From: Pseudomonas monsensis
Lineage (GTDB): Bacteria; Pseudomonadota; Gammaproteobacteria; Pseudomonadales; Pseudomonadaceae
DNA: 64,000 nucleotides
NCBI RefSeq assembly: GCF_014268495.2
Contig: NZ_CP077087.1
Span: 1,491,501 to 1,555,500 of the forward strand
Direction of reading: 5' to 3'
Shown piece by piece: positions 1 through 8,286 of the stretch (position 1 is the stretch's first letter; the number at the start of each line of letters is the position of its first letter). Made by a program: the position numbers and the translations under genes. A model generated the notes under the pieces. That model worked only from the letters and a program-made list of their open reading frames with translations. It ran no database searches and was not told the DNA's origin.

Positions 1-148
1 GGCCTTGTACCTCGAACCGCAACACCCTGAAGCGTTGATGCACCTGGCCGCGTTACTCCAGGCCCAGGGCGACAGCGCCGGCGCCAGACGATTGCAGGAG
101 CGCGCCGCGCGCAGCGGCCGCACCGCCGACAGTGAGCGTAAACGATGA
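1..148 (+). CDS. wspC: WspC-type chemoreceptor methyltransferase, C-terminal end only
   Basis: Frame 2 is open from the window edge to a TGA at 146-148 and encodes about 48 residues beginning ALYLEPQHPEALMHLAALLQ. This looks like the last helices of a TPR unit followed by a basic, disordered tail. WspC is a CheR-type methyltransferase with C-terminal TPRs that methylates the receptor WspA. The catalytic domain lies outside the window, so the name rests mainly on position: the stop overlaps the wspD start by an ATGA, and wspD, wspE, wspF and wspR follow. An unrelated TPR protein is possible but unlikely. Confidence 0.7.
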   Translation, partial: ALYLEPQHPEALMHLAALLQAQGDSAGARRLQERAARSGRTADSERKR

Positions 149-828
149 TCCCGTCCGACACCTTGAACGTCACCCACGAAGACGCCCGGGCCATCGACGA
201 TTGCTGGAACCGCATCGGTATCCACGGCGACAAGTCCTGCCCGTTGCTGGCCGAACACATTCACTGCCGCAATTGTTCGGTGTATTCCGCCGCCGCCACG
301 CGCCTGCTCGACCGTTATGCGTTGCAGCAGGACGAACGCGACCCGGTGGCGACCACCGTCGAAGCCGAACTGAAAACCCGTTCGTTGCTGATGTTCCGTA
401 TCGGCGAAGAATGGTTGGGTCTGGCGACTCGCAGTCTGGTGGAGGTCGCGCCGTTGCAGGCGATTCACTCGTTGCCGCATCAGCGTTCGCGGGCCTTGCT
501 GGGTGTGGCCAACGTGCGCGGCGCGCTGGTGGCGTGCCTGTCGCTGGTCGAATTGCTCGATCTGGATGGCAACGCCGCACCGGCCAATGGCGCGCGGATC
601 ATGCCGCGCATGCTGATCATCGCCGCCCACGGCGGGCCCGTTGTGGTGCCGGTGGACGAGGTCGACGGCATTCATGCCATTGATGAGCGGATCCTCGACG
701 CCGCTTCGCAATCCGCTGCGCAAGCCAATGCCAGATACACACGTGGCGTGCTGCAATTTCGCGGGCGCAGCCTGCGTTGGCTGGATGAAGAACAGCTGCT
801 GTCCGCCGTGACCCGGAGCCTCACATGA
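145..828 (+). CDS. wspD: WspD, CheW-like coupling protein with an N-terminal Cys/His cluster
   Basis: This 227-residue protein carries a CheW domain from about residue 75 to the end (LLMFRIGEEWLGLATRSLVEV, GVANVRGALVACLSL, VVVPVDEVDGIH). It couples the WspA receptor to the kinase WspE. The first 75 residues are not CheW fold. They contain Cys20, Cys32, His38, His40, Cys41 and Cys44 (CPLLAEHIHCRNC), a spacing that suggests a metal or redox site; that function is inference. The gene overlaps wspC by ATGA and its end overlaps the wspE start by four bases, so the operon is translationally coupled. A stand-alone chemotaxis CheW would be shorter and lack this extension. Confidence 0.9.
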   Translation: MIPSDTLNVTHEDARAIDDCWNRIGIHGDKSCPLLAEHIHCRNCSVYSAAATRLLDRYALQQDERDPVATTVEAELKTRSLLMFRIGEEWLGLATRSLVEVAPLQAIHSLPHQRSRALLGVANVRGALVACLSLVELLDLDGNAAPANGARIMPRMLIIAAHGGPVVVPVDEVDGIHAIDERILDAASQSAAQANARYTRGVLQFRGRSLRWLDEEQLLSAVTRSLT

Positions 829-3101
829 CCCCCGAGCAAATGCGCGACGCTTCCTTGCTGGAGCTGTTCAGCCTCGAAGCCGAAGCCCAGACCCAGGTCC
901 TCAGTGCCGGGCTGCTGGCGCTGGAACGCAACCCGACCCAGGCCGATCAACTCGAATCGTGCATGCGTGCGGCGCACTCGCTGAAAGGGGCGGCGCGGAT
1001 TGTCGGCATCGACAGCGGTGTCAGCGTCGCGCATGTGATGGAAGATTGCCTGGTCAGCGCGCAAGAAGGGCGCTTGCTGCTGCGCCCGGAGCACATCGAC
1101 GCGCTGTTGCAGGGCACCGATCTGTTGATGCGTATTGCCACCCCGGCCAATGCTCCGCAACCCACCGATATCGAAACCTACGTGGCGCTGATGGCGAGCC
1201 TCGCCGACCCCTCGGCTGCACCGGCAACGTTTGCCGCTGCGCCGATGGCCGAGTTGCAACTTGAAGCGCCGCCGGTGCCTGCGCCCGCTCCCGAGGTTCC
1301 GCTCGAGCCCGCTGAACCCGCGCCGCGCAAGAACAAGCGCACCACCGAAGGCGGCGAGCGGGTACTGCGGGTCACCGCCGAGCGCCTGAACAGCCTGCTC
1401 GATCTGTCGAGCAAATCCCTGGTGGAAACCCAGCGCCTCAAACCGCATCTGGCGATCATGCAACGCCTCAAGCGCATGCAGAACAATGGTCTGCGCGCGC
1501 TGGAAAACCTCAACGTGCATTTAAAGGAACACGCGCTGAGTCTTGAAGCGCTGGAAGCCCTGGAAGATGCGCGACGCCTGCTCGCCGAATCCCAGCAACT
1601 GCTGAGCGAGAAAAACGCCGAACTCGACGAGTTCGCCTGGCAAGCCAGTCAGCGTGCGCAGGTGCTCTACGACACCGCGCTGGCCTGCCGCATGCGGCCG
1701 TTTGCCGACGTGCTCACCGGTCAGGTGCGCATGGTCCGCGACCTGGGGCGCAGCCTCGGCAAACAGGTGCGGCTGGAAATCGAGGGCGAGAAAACCCAGG
1801 TCGACCGCGATGTGTTGGAAAAACTCGAAGCGCCGCTGACCCATTTGCTGCGCAACGCCGTCGATCACGGCATCGAAACCCCGGAGCAGCGCCTGCTCAA
1901 GGGCAAACCCGAAGAAGGCCTGATCCGCCTGCGCGCTTCCCATCAGGCCGGTCTGCTGGTGCTGGAATTGAGCGATGACGGCAATGGCGTCGATCTGGAA
2001 AAGGTTCGCCGCAGCATCGTCGAACGGCAGTTGTCGCCAGCAGAAACTGCGGCGCAGTTGAGTGAAGAAGAGTTGCTGACCTTCCTGTTCCTGCCCGGTT
2101 TCAGCCTGCGCGACACGGTCACCGAAGTCTCCGGGCGGGGCGTCGGCCTCGACGCGGTGCAGCACATGGTCCGCCAGTTACGCGGAGCGGTGGTGCTGGA
2201 GCAAACGGCGGGCGAGGGCAGTCGCTTTCATCTGGAAGTGCCGCTGACGCTGTCGGTGGTGCGCAGCCTGGTGGTGGAAGTCGGCGACGAAGCGTACGCC
2301 TTTCCACTGGCGCACATTGAACGCATGTGCGACCTGGTGCCGGACGACATTGTGCAGGTCGAAGGGCGTCAGCATTTCTGGCACGAAGGCCGGCACGTCG
2401 GGCTGGTCGCCGCCAGTCAATTGCTTAACCGCCCGGCCAGCCAGAACAGCGGCGAAACCCTTAAAGTCGTGGTGATCCGAGAGCGCGATGCGATTTACGG
2501 CGTCGCGGTCGAACGCTTCATTGGCGAACGCACCCTGGTGGTGTTGCCCCTCGACGAGCGTCTGGGCAAAGTCCAGGACATCTCCGCCGGGGCCTTGCTC
2601 GACGACGGTTCGGTGGTGTTGATCGTCGATGTCGAGGACATGCTGCGCTCGGTGGACAAGCTGCTCAACACCGGACGCCTGGAACGCATTGCCCGCCACG
2701 GCAATCAGGCGGCGGAAGCTGCGCGCAAGCGGGTGCTGGTGGTGGACGACTCGCTGACCGTGCGCGAACTGCAACGCAAACTGCTGCTCAATCGCGGCTA
2801 CGACGTGGCCGTCGCGGTGGACGGTATGGACGGCTGGAACGCGCTGCGTTCGGAGGACTTCGATTTGCTGATCACCGACATCGACATGCCACGCATGGAC
2901 GGCATTGAACTGGTCACCCTGTTGCGCCGCGACAACCGCCTGCAATCGCTGCCGGTGATGGTGGTGTCGTACAAGGATCGTGAAGAAGACCGACGCCGTG
3001 GACTGGACGCCGGGGCGGACTATTATTTAGCCAAAGCCAGTTTTCATGACGACGCTCTGCTCGATGCAGTGGTCGAGCTGATCGGAGGCGCGCGGGCATG
3101 A
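825..3101 (+). CDS. wspE: WspE, hybrid CheA-type histidine kinase with C-terminal receiver
   Basis: This 758-residue cytoplasmic kinase phosphorylates the diguanylate cyclase WspR and the methylesterase WspF. Domain order: an HPt domain with phospho-accepting His51 (AAHSLKGAARIVG), a proline/alanine-rich linker at about 130-175, a dimerisation region at about 185-310, an HATPase domain (LLRNAVDHGIETPEQR as the N box, SDDGNGVD as G1, GRGVGLDAV), a CheW-like regulatory domain at about 480-610, and a receiver domain at about 635-755 (VLVVDDS, LITDIDMPRMDG with the acceptor Asp, then a Lys near VVSYKDRE). The order matches WspE and differs from flagellar CheA, which lacks the receiver. It overlaps wspD and wspF by four bases on each side. 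Confidence 0.95.
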   Translation: MTPEQMRDASLLELFSLEAEAQTQVLSAGLLALERNPTQADQLESCMRAAHSLKGAARIVGIDSGVSVAHVMEDCLVSAQEGRLLLRPEHIDALLQGTDLLMRIATPANAPQPTDIETYVALMASLADPSAAPATFAAAPMAELQLEAPPVPAPAPEVPLEPAEPAPRKNKRTTEGGERVLRVTAERLNSLLDLSSKSLVETQRLKPHLAIMQRLKRMQNNGLRALENLNVHLKEHALSLEALEALEDARRLLAESQQLLSEKNAELDEFAWQASQRAQVLYDTALACRMRPFADVLTGQVRMVRDLGRSLGKQVRLEIEGEKTQVDRDVLEKLEAPLTHLLRNAVDHGIETPEQRLLKGKPEEGLIRLRASHQAGLLVLELSDDGNGVDLEKVRRSIVERQLSPAETAAQLSEEELLTFLFLPGFSLRDTVTEVSGRGVGLDAVQHMVRQLRGAVVLEQTAGEGSRFHLEVPLTLSVVRSLVVEVGDEAYAFPLAHIERMCDLVPDDIVQVEGRQHFWHEGRHVGLVAASQLLNRPASQNSGETLKVVVIRERDAIYGVAVERFIGERTLVVLPLDERLGKVQDISAGALLDDGSVVLIVDVEDMLRSVDKLLNTGRLERIARHGNQAAEAARKRVLVVDDSLTVRELQRKLLLNRGYDVAVAVDGMDGWNALRSEDFDLLITDIDMPRMDGIELVTLLRRDNRLQSLPVMVVSYKDREEDRRRGLDAGADYYLAKASFHDDALLDAVVELIGGARA

Positions 3102-4108
3102 AGATCGCAATCGTCAACGACATGCCGATGGCGGTGGAAGCGCTGCGCCGGGCGCTGGCCTTCGAGCCGGCACATCAGGTGGTCTGGGTCGCCAGAAACG
3201 GTGCCGAGGCGGTGCAACTGTGCGCGCAAAACACTCCGGACCTGATCCTGATGGACCTGATCATGCCGATCATGGATGGTGTCGAAGCCACTCGGCGGAT
3301 CATGGCGGAAACCCCGTGCGCCATCGTGATTGTCACGGTCGACCGCCAGCAGAATGTGCACCGGGTTTTCGAAGCCATGGGCTACGGCGCGCTGGATGTG
3401 GTCGATACCCCGGCTCTCGGTGCCGGCAATGCCCAGGAAGCCGCCGCGCCGCTGTTGCGCAAAATCCTCAATATCGGCTGGCTGATCGGCGAGAAAACCC
3501 CGCGCTCGCGTCCGGCGCCGACTCCCCCGCGCAGTTCGGCTTCGCGCCAGCGGCTGGTGGCGATCGGTTCGTCGGCGGGCGGGCCGGCGGCGCTCGAGGT
3601 GCTGCTCAAGGGCCTGCCGCGCGATTTCTCGGCGGCCATCGTGCTGGTTCAGCACGTGGACCAAGTGTTCGCTGCCGGCATGGCCGAATGGCTGGCCAGC
3701 GCCAGCGGCCTCGACGTGCGCCTGGCCCGCGAAGGCGAGCCGCCGCAGGCCGGCGCGGTGCTGCTGGCCGGCACCAATCACCATATTCGTTTATTGAAAA
3801 ACGGTACGCTGGCCTACACCGCCGAGCCGGTCAACGAGATTTATCGGCCGTCGATCGACGTGTTTTTCGAGAGCGTCGCCAGTTACTGGAACGGCGACGC
3901 CGTCGGGGTTTTATTGACCGGGATGGGACGCGACGGGGCGCAAGGGCTTAAGCTCATGCGCCAGCAGGGTTATTTGACCATTGCGCAGGACCAGCAAAGC
4001 AGTGCGGTGTACGGCATGCCCAAGGCCGCTGCGGCTATTGATGCCGCTGTGGAAATCCGTCCACTGGAAAAGATAGCGCCACGATTGCTGGAGATTTTCC
4101 CCACATGA
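3098..4108 (+). CDS. wspF: WspF, CheB-type receptor methylesterase
   Basis: This 336-residue protein has an N-terminal receiver domain (acceptor Asp53 in LILMDLIMPIMDG) and a C-terminal CheB methylesterase. The catalytic Ser lies in GSSAGGPAAL, the His in LVQHVD and the Asp in GMGRDGAQGL. It removes methyl groups from WspA and so damps Wsp signalling. Loss-of-function mutations in wspF are the classic route to wrinkly-spreader colonies with high c-di-GMP in P. fluorescens. Here the frame and all catalytic residues are intact, so the brake should work. Its start overlaps the wspE stop by ATGA. Confidence 0.95.
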   Translation: MKIAIVNDMPMAVEALRRALAFEPAHQVVWVARNGAEAVQLCAQNTPDLILMDLIMPIMDGVEATRRIMAETPCAIVIVTVDRQQNVHRVFEAMGYGALDVVDTPALGAGNAQEAAAPLLRKILNIGWLIGEKTPRSRPAPTPPRSSASRQRLVAIGSSAGGPAALEVLLKGLPRDFSAAIVLVQHVDQVFAAGMAEWLASASGLDVRLAREGEPPQAGAVLLAGTNHHIRLLKNGTLAYTAEPVNEIYRPSIDVFFESVASYWNGDAVGVLLTGMGRDGAQGLKLMRQQGYLTIAQDQQSSAVYGMPKAAAAIDAAVEIRPLEKIAPRLLEIFPT

Positions 4109-4156
4109 ACAGATTTATCCGCAATCCTGGCTCCCGCAGTACACAGGTGACCGCCC

Positions 4157-5158
4157 ATGAGTGACTTACAGATCGACGACATTAAAACCGACGAAAACGC
4201 CGCCATGGTGTTGTTGGTGGACGATCAGGCGATGATCGGCGAGGCCGTGCGCCGTGGGCTGTCGAACGAAGAGAACATCGACTTCCACTTCTGTTCCGAC
4301 CCGCATCAGGCCATTGCCCAGGCCGTGCGGATCAAACCGACGGTGATCCTCCAGGATCTGGTGATGCCCGGCCTCGATGGCCTGAGCCTGGTGCGCGAAT
4401 ACCGCAATCACCCGGCGACCAAGGACATTCCGATCATCGTCCTGTCGACCAAGGAAGACCCGCTTATCAAGAGCGCGGCGTTTTCCGCCGGCGCCAACGA
4501 TTATCTGGTGAAGCTGCCGGACACCATCGAACTGGTGGCGCGCATCCGATATCACTCGCGCTCCTACATGACCCTGTTGCAACGGGATGCGGCCTACCGT
4601 GCGTTGCGGGTCAGCCAGCAACAGTTGCTCGACACCAACCTGGTGCTGCAGCGGCTGATGAACTCCGATGGCTTGACCGGGCTGTCCAACCGCCGGCATT
4701 TCGACGAATACCTGGAGCTGGAATGGCGCCGTTCGCTGCGTGATCAGAGTCAGCTGTCGTTGCTGATGATTGATGTCGATTACTTCAAGTCCTACAACGA
4801 CACCTTCGGCCATGTCGAGGGTGACGAGGCCTTGCGCAAGGTCGCCACGGCGATCCGCGACGCCAGCGCCCGGCCGTCGGACCTGCCGGCGCGTTATGGC
4901 GGTGAGGAGTTCGCGCTGGTGCTGCCGAACACCTCGCCGGGCGGCGCGCGGCTGGTGGCGGAGAAACTGCGCCAGACCGTGGCGGCACTGAAAATTCCGC
5001 ACAACACTCCGGCGGAAGGGGCGAGCCTGACGATCAGTATTGGTTTGGCGACGATGGTGCCGCAGGCGGGGAGCGATTGCCGGTTGCTGATTTCGGCGGC
5101 AGATCGTGGGTTGTATCTGGCGAAGAACAGCGGGCGTAATCAGGTTGGTATCGAGTAA
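4157..5158 (+). CDS. wspR: WspR, receiver-GGDEF diguanylate cyclase
   Basis: This 333-residue response regulator is the output of the Wsp pathway. When phosphorylated by WspE it makes c-di-GMP, which drives surface attachment and exopolysaccharide. The receiver domain spans about residues 15-145, with the acceptor Asp67 in LQDLVMPGLDG. A coiled linker at about 150-170 precedes the GGDEF domain, whose active site is RYGGEEFALVL. The inhibitory I-site RPSD (RxxD) lies five residues before GGEEF, so product inhibition is expected. It starts 48 bases after wspF, unlike the overlapping upstream genes, so its translation may be set separately. The end is followed by a MITE-like repeat. Confidence 0.97.
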   Translation: MSDLQIDDIKTDENAAMVLLVDDQAMIGEAVRRGLSNEENIDFHFCSDPHQAIAQAVRIKPTVILQDLVMPGLDGLSLVREYRNHPATKDIPIIVLSTKEDPLIKSAAFSAGANDYLVKLPDTIELVARIRYHSRSYMTLLQRDAAYRALRVSQQQLLDTNLVLQRLMNSDGLTGLSNRRHFDEYLELEWRRSLRDQSQLSLLMIDVDYFKSYNDTFGHVEGDEALRKVATAIRDASARPSDLPARYGGEEFALVLPNTSPGGARLVAEKLRQTVAALKIPHNTPAEGASLTISIGLATMVPQAGSDCRLLISAADRGLYLAKNSGRNQVGIE

Positions 5159-5165
5159 CGGCTGA

Positions 5166-5341
5166 CCCTCACCCCAGCCCTCTCCCGGAGGGAGAGGGGG
5201 CCGACCGAGGTGTCCTTGGCCCTGCATCAACCAGGAAGACCTCGGCGATTCCGGATTCGGCAAAGCCATTTCAAGTCGGCGTACCTCCCCAATATCCCCC
5301 AATCGGTTCCCTCTCCCTCTGGGAGAGGGCTAGGGTGAGGG
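5166..5341. mobile_element. MITE-like element with long terminal inverted repeats (copy 1)
   Basis: This 176 bp non-coding element fills most of the 313 bp gap between wspR and prfB. The arms at 5166-5198 and 5309-5341 are inverted repeats identical at 31 of 33 positions. They begin CCCTCACCC and each contains its own inner palindrome built on CCCTCTCCC/GGGAGAGGG. A second, shorter copy lies at 12370-12523 in the same orientation with a related core. No transposase is encoded and I could not identify a target-site duplication. The structure is what a non-autonomous transposable repeat would look like. It could also act as a strong hairpin downstream of wspR. Confidence 0.7.
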
Positions 5342-5471
5342 TTGGCAATCTCCACTCAGGCAGAAATCTCAAGCCATTCACCCCCCCACACCCGCCAGAC
5401 GGGCTGCCGTGACAGCGTGATTACGTTATACTCGCCGGCTTTCAAAAGTTCGCCAACGAGTGCTGCCCGTC

Positions 5472-6567
5472 ATGGAAATCAACCCGATCCTGAACACCAT
5501 CAAGGACCTGTCCGAGCGCTCCGAAACTATTCGGGGGTATCTTTGACTACGATCAAAAGCATGAGCGTCTGACCGAGGTCAATCGCGAGCTTGAAGATCC
5601 GAGTGTCTGGAACAAACCTGAATACGCCCAGGAACTGGGCCGCGAGCGCGCCGCGCTGGCGCAGATCGTCGACACCCTCGACGAACTGAACGGCGGTCTG
5701 GCCGATTGCCGCGACCTGCTGGACATGGCTGTCGAAGAAAACGACGAAGGTGCAGTGGGCGATGTCGTCGCCGAACTGGCCCGTCTCGAGGAGAATCTGG
5801 CCAAGCTGGAATTCCGCCGCATGTTCAGCCACGAGATGGACCCGAACAACGCCTACCTGGACATCCAGGCCGGTTCCGGCGGCACCGAAGCCCAGGACTG
5901 GGCCAACATCCTGCTGCGCATGTACCTGCGCTGGGCTGACAAACGCGGTTTCGACGCGACCATCATGGAACTGTCGGCCGGTGAAGTCGCCGGTATCAAA
6001 GGTGCGACCGTGCACATCAAGGGTGAATACGCCTTTGGCTGGCTGCGTACCGAGATCGGCGTCCACCGTCTGGTGCGCAAGAGCCCGTTCGACTCCGGCA
6101 ACCGTCGCCACACCTCGTTCTCCGCGGTGTTCGTCTCGCCAGAGATCGACGACAAGGTGGAAATCGAGATCAACCCGGCAGACCTGCGGATCGACACCTA
6201 TCGTTCCTCCGGTGCCGGTGGTCAGCACGTAAACACCACCGACTCGGCCGTACGTATCACCCACGTACCGACCAACACCGTGGTCAGCTGCCAGAACGAA
6301 CGTTCCCAGCACGCCAACAAGGACACCGCCATGAAAATGCTGCGGGCCAAGTTGTACGAGCAGGAAATGCAGAAGCGCAACGCCGCATCCCAGGCCCTGG
6401 AAGACACCAAGTCCGACATCGGCTGGGGTCACCAGATCCGCTCCTACGTGCTTGACGCGTCGCGGATCAAGGACCTGCGCACCAACATCGAACGCAGCGA
6501 CTGTGACAAGGTGCTCGACGGCGACATCGACGAATACCTGGAAGCCAGCCTGAAATCAGGGCTGTAA
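5472..6567 (+). CDS. prfB: Peptide chain release factor 2 (programmed +1 frameshift)
   Basis: RF2 reads UAA and UGA stop codons and releases the finished protein. The coding sequence is split: the ATG at 5472 runs in frame to CTT at 5541-5543, an in-frame TGA sits at 5544-5546, and reading resumes at 5545 (join 5472..5543, 5545..6567), giving 364 residues. The Shine-Dalgarno-like GGGGG at 5533-5537 and the CTTTGAC slip site are the canonical elements. The protein carries the stop-recognition tripeptide SPF (VRKSPFDSGN) and the catalytic GGQ (GAGGQHVNTTDSAVR). The frameshift lets RF2 level control its own synthesis. A conserved pair with lysS follows 114 bp downstream. Confidence 0.97.
5531..5547 (+). 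promoter_or_regulatory. prfB programmed frameshift site
   Basis: An internal Shine-Dalgarno-like GGGGG at 5533-5537 lies three bases before CTT TGA C at 5541-5547. The ribosome pauses at the UGA, slips +1 on CUU and continues with GAC. The layout matches the well-known bacterial RF2 autoregulatory site. Confidence 0.97.
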
Positions 6568-6604
6568 AAGACGCAATACAGCATCGGCTGATTCAACCCG
6601 ATCC

Positions 6605-6652
6605 CTGTAGGAGCCAGCCCAGCTGGCGATCTCCGGGCCGCCAGGCCCGGGG
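6605..6652. repeat. REP-like palindromes between prfB and lysS
   Basis: A TAGGAGCCAGC...GCTGGCGAT palindrome related to the GCTGGC-core REP family is followed by a second hairpin, CCGGGCC/GGCCCGG. Both lie in the 114 bp gap between prfB and lysS and may affect mRNA processing there. Confidence 0.6.
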
Positions 6653-6681
6653 GCAACGAACCTGATGGAATATCTAAAGAC

Positions 6682-8184
6682 ATGAGCGACCAACAACTCG
6701 ACCCGCAAGCCCTGCAACAGGAAGAAAACTCCCTGATCGCCCTGCGCAAGGAAAAGCTGGCTGCCGAGCGCGCCAAGGGCAATGCCTTCCCGAACGACTT
6801 CCGCCGCGAAAACTACTGCGAAGATCTGCAGAAGAAGTACGCGGACAAGACCAAGGAAGAGCTGGCCGAGGCTGCAATTCCGGTCAAGGTTGCCGGTCGC
6901 ATCATGCTCAACCGTGGCTCGTTCATGGTGATCCAGGACATGACCGGTCGCATCCAGGTCTACGTCAACCGTAAGACCCTGTCCGAAGACACCCTGGCCG
7001 CCGTGAAAACCTGGGACATGGGCGACATCATTGCCGCCGAAGGCACCCTGGCGCGTTCCGGCAAGGGCGACCTGTACGTGGAAATGACCAACGTGCGCCT
7101 GCTGACCAAGTCGCTGCGCCCGCTGCCGGACAAGCACCACGGCCTGACCGACACCGAACAGCGCTACCGTCAGCGTTACGTTGACCTGATCGTCAACGAA
7201 GACGTGCGCCAGACGTTCCGCGTGCGTTCGCAAGTGATCGCGCACATCCGCAGCTTCCTGATGAAGCGCGACTTCCTCGAAGTCGAAACGCCGATGCTGC
7301 AGACCATTCCGGGCGGCGCTGCGGCCAAGCCGTTCGAAACCCACCACAACGCGCTGGACATGGAAATGTTCCTGCGTATCGCGCCTGAGCTGTACCTCAA
7401 GCGTCTGGTGGTTGGCGGTTTCGAGAAAGTGTTCGAGATCAACCGCAACTTCCGTAACGAAGGCGTTTCGACGCGTCACAACCCTGAATTCACCATGTTG
7501 GAGTTCTACCAGGCTTACGCCGACTACGAAGACAACATGGACCTGACCGAAGAACTGTTCCGTGAACTGGCGCAGCTGGTACTGGGCAGCACCGACGTGC
7601 CGTACGGCGACAAGGTGTTCCACTTCGGCGAGCCGTTCGCCCGTCTGTCAGTGTTCGACTCGATCCTCAAGTACAACCCTGAGCTGACCGCCGATGATCT
7701 GAACGACATCGACAAGGCGCGCGCCATCGCCAAGAAAGCCGGTGCCAAGGTGCTGGGCTTCGAAGGTCTGGGCAAGCTGCAGGTGATGATTTTCGAAGAG
7801 CTGGTCGAGCACAAGCTGGAGCAGCCGCACTTCATCACTCAATACCCGTTCGAAGTGTCGCCGCTGGCCCGTCGTAACGACGAGAACCCGAACGTCACCG
7901 ACCGTTTCGAACTGTTCATCGGCGGCCGTGAAATCGCCAACGCCTACTCCGAGTTGAACGACGCGGAAGACCAGGCCGAGCGCTTCATGGCGCAGGTGGC
8001 CGACAAGGACGCCGGCGACGACGAAGCCATGCACTACGACGCCGATTTCGTGCGTGCGCTGGAGTACGGCATGCCGCCAACGGCCGGTGAAGGCATCGGC
8101 ATCGACCGTCTGGTGATGTTGCTGACCAACTCGCCGTCGATCCGCGATGTGATCCTGTTCCCGCACATGCGACCGCAAGCGTAA
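6682..8184 (+). CDS. lysS: Lysyl-tRNA synthetase, class II
   Basis: This 500-residue enzyme charges tRNA-Lys in the cytoplasm. An OB-fold anticodon-binding domain occupies about residues 60-165 (VAGRIMLNRGSFMVIQDMTG). The class II catalytic core follows, with motif 2 at FRNEGVSTRHNPEFTMLEFY and motif 3 at GEGIGIDRLVMLLTN. The length is normal for bacterial LysRS. It lies downstream of prfB, a pairing common in proteobacteria, and a clear intrinsic terminator follows at 8197-8226. Confidence 0.98.
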   Translation: MSDQQLDPQALQQEENSLIALRKEKLAAERAKGNAFPNDFRRENYCEDLQKKYADKTKEELAEAAIPVKVAGRIMLNRGSFMVIQDMTGRIQVYVNRKTLSEDTLAAVKTWDMGDIIAAEGTLARSGKGDLYVEMTNVRLLTKSLRPLPDKHHGLTDTEQRYRQRYVDLIVNEDVRQTFRVRSQVIAHIRSFLMKRDFLEVETPMLQTIPGGAAAKPFETHHNALDMEMFLRIAPELYLKRLVVGGFEKVFEINRNFRNEGVSTRHNPEFTMLEFYQAYADYEDNMDLTEELFRELAQLVLGSTDVPYGDKVFHFGEPFARLSVFDSILKYNPELTADDLNDIDKARAIAKKAGAKVLGFEGLGKLQVMIFEELVEHKLEQPHFITQYPFEVSPLARRNDENPNVTDRFELFIGGREIANAYSELNDAEDQAERFMAQVADKDAGDDEAMHYDADFVRALEYGMPPTAGEGIGIDRLVMLLTNSPSIRDVILFPHMRPQA

Positions 8185-8196
8185 ACGTTTCAGTTG

Positions 8197-8226
8197 AAAA
8201 GCCGCCTAAAACAGGCGGCTTTTTAT
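8197..8226 (+). terminator. Intrinsic terminator of lysS
   Basis: The stem GCCGCCT/AGGCGGC has a five-base loop, is preceded by four A and is followed by a T run. It starts 12 bases after the lysS stop. Confidence 0.92.
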
Positions 8227-8233
8227 TGCCTGT

Positions 8234-8251
8234 CTGGTACAAATGTATCAG
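8234..8251. promoter_or_regulatory. Candidate operator upstream of the TetR gene
   Basis: CTGGTACAAATGTATCAG is an 18 bp near-palindrome whose half-sites match at 7 of 9 positions. It lies 36 bases before the TetR start, where an autoregulatory operator would be expected. Function is inferred from position and symmetry only. Confidence 0.45.
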
Positions 8252-8286
8252 TTGGTTACTTTTGAAATAGCAGAGGAAGTCCAGTC

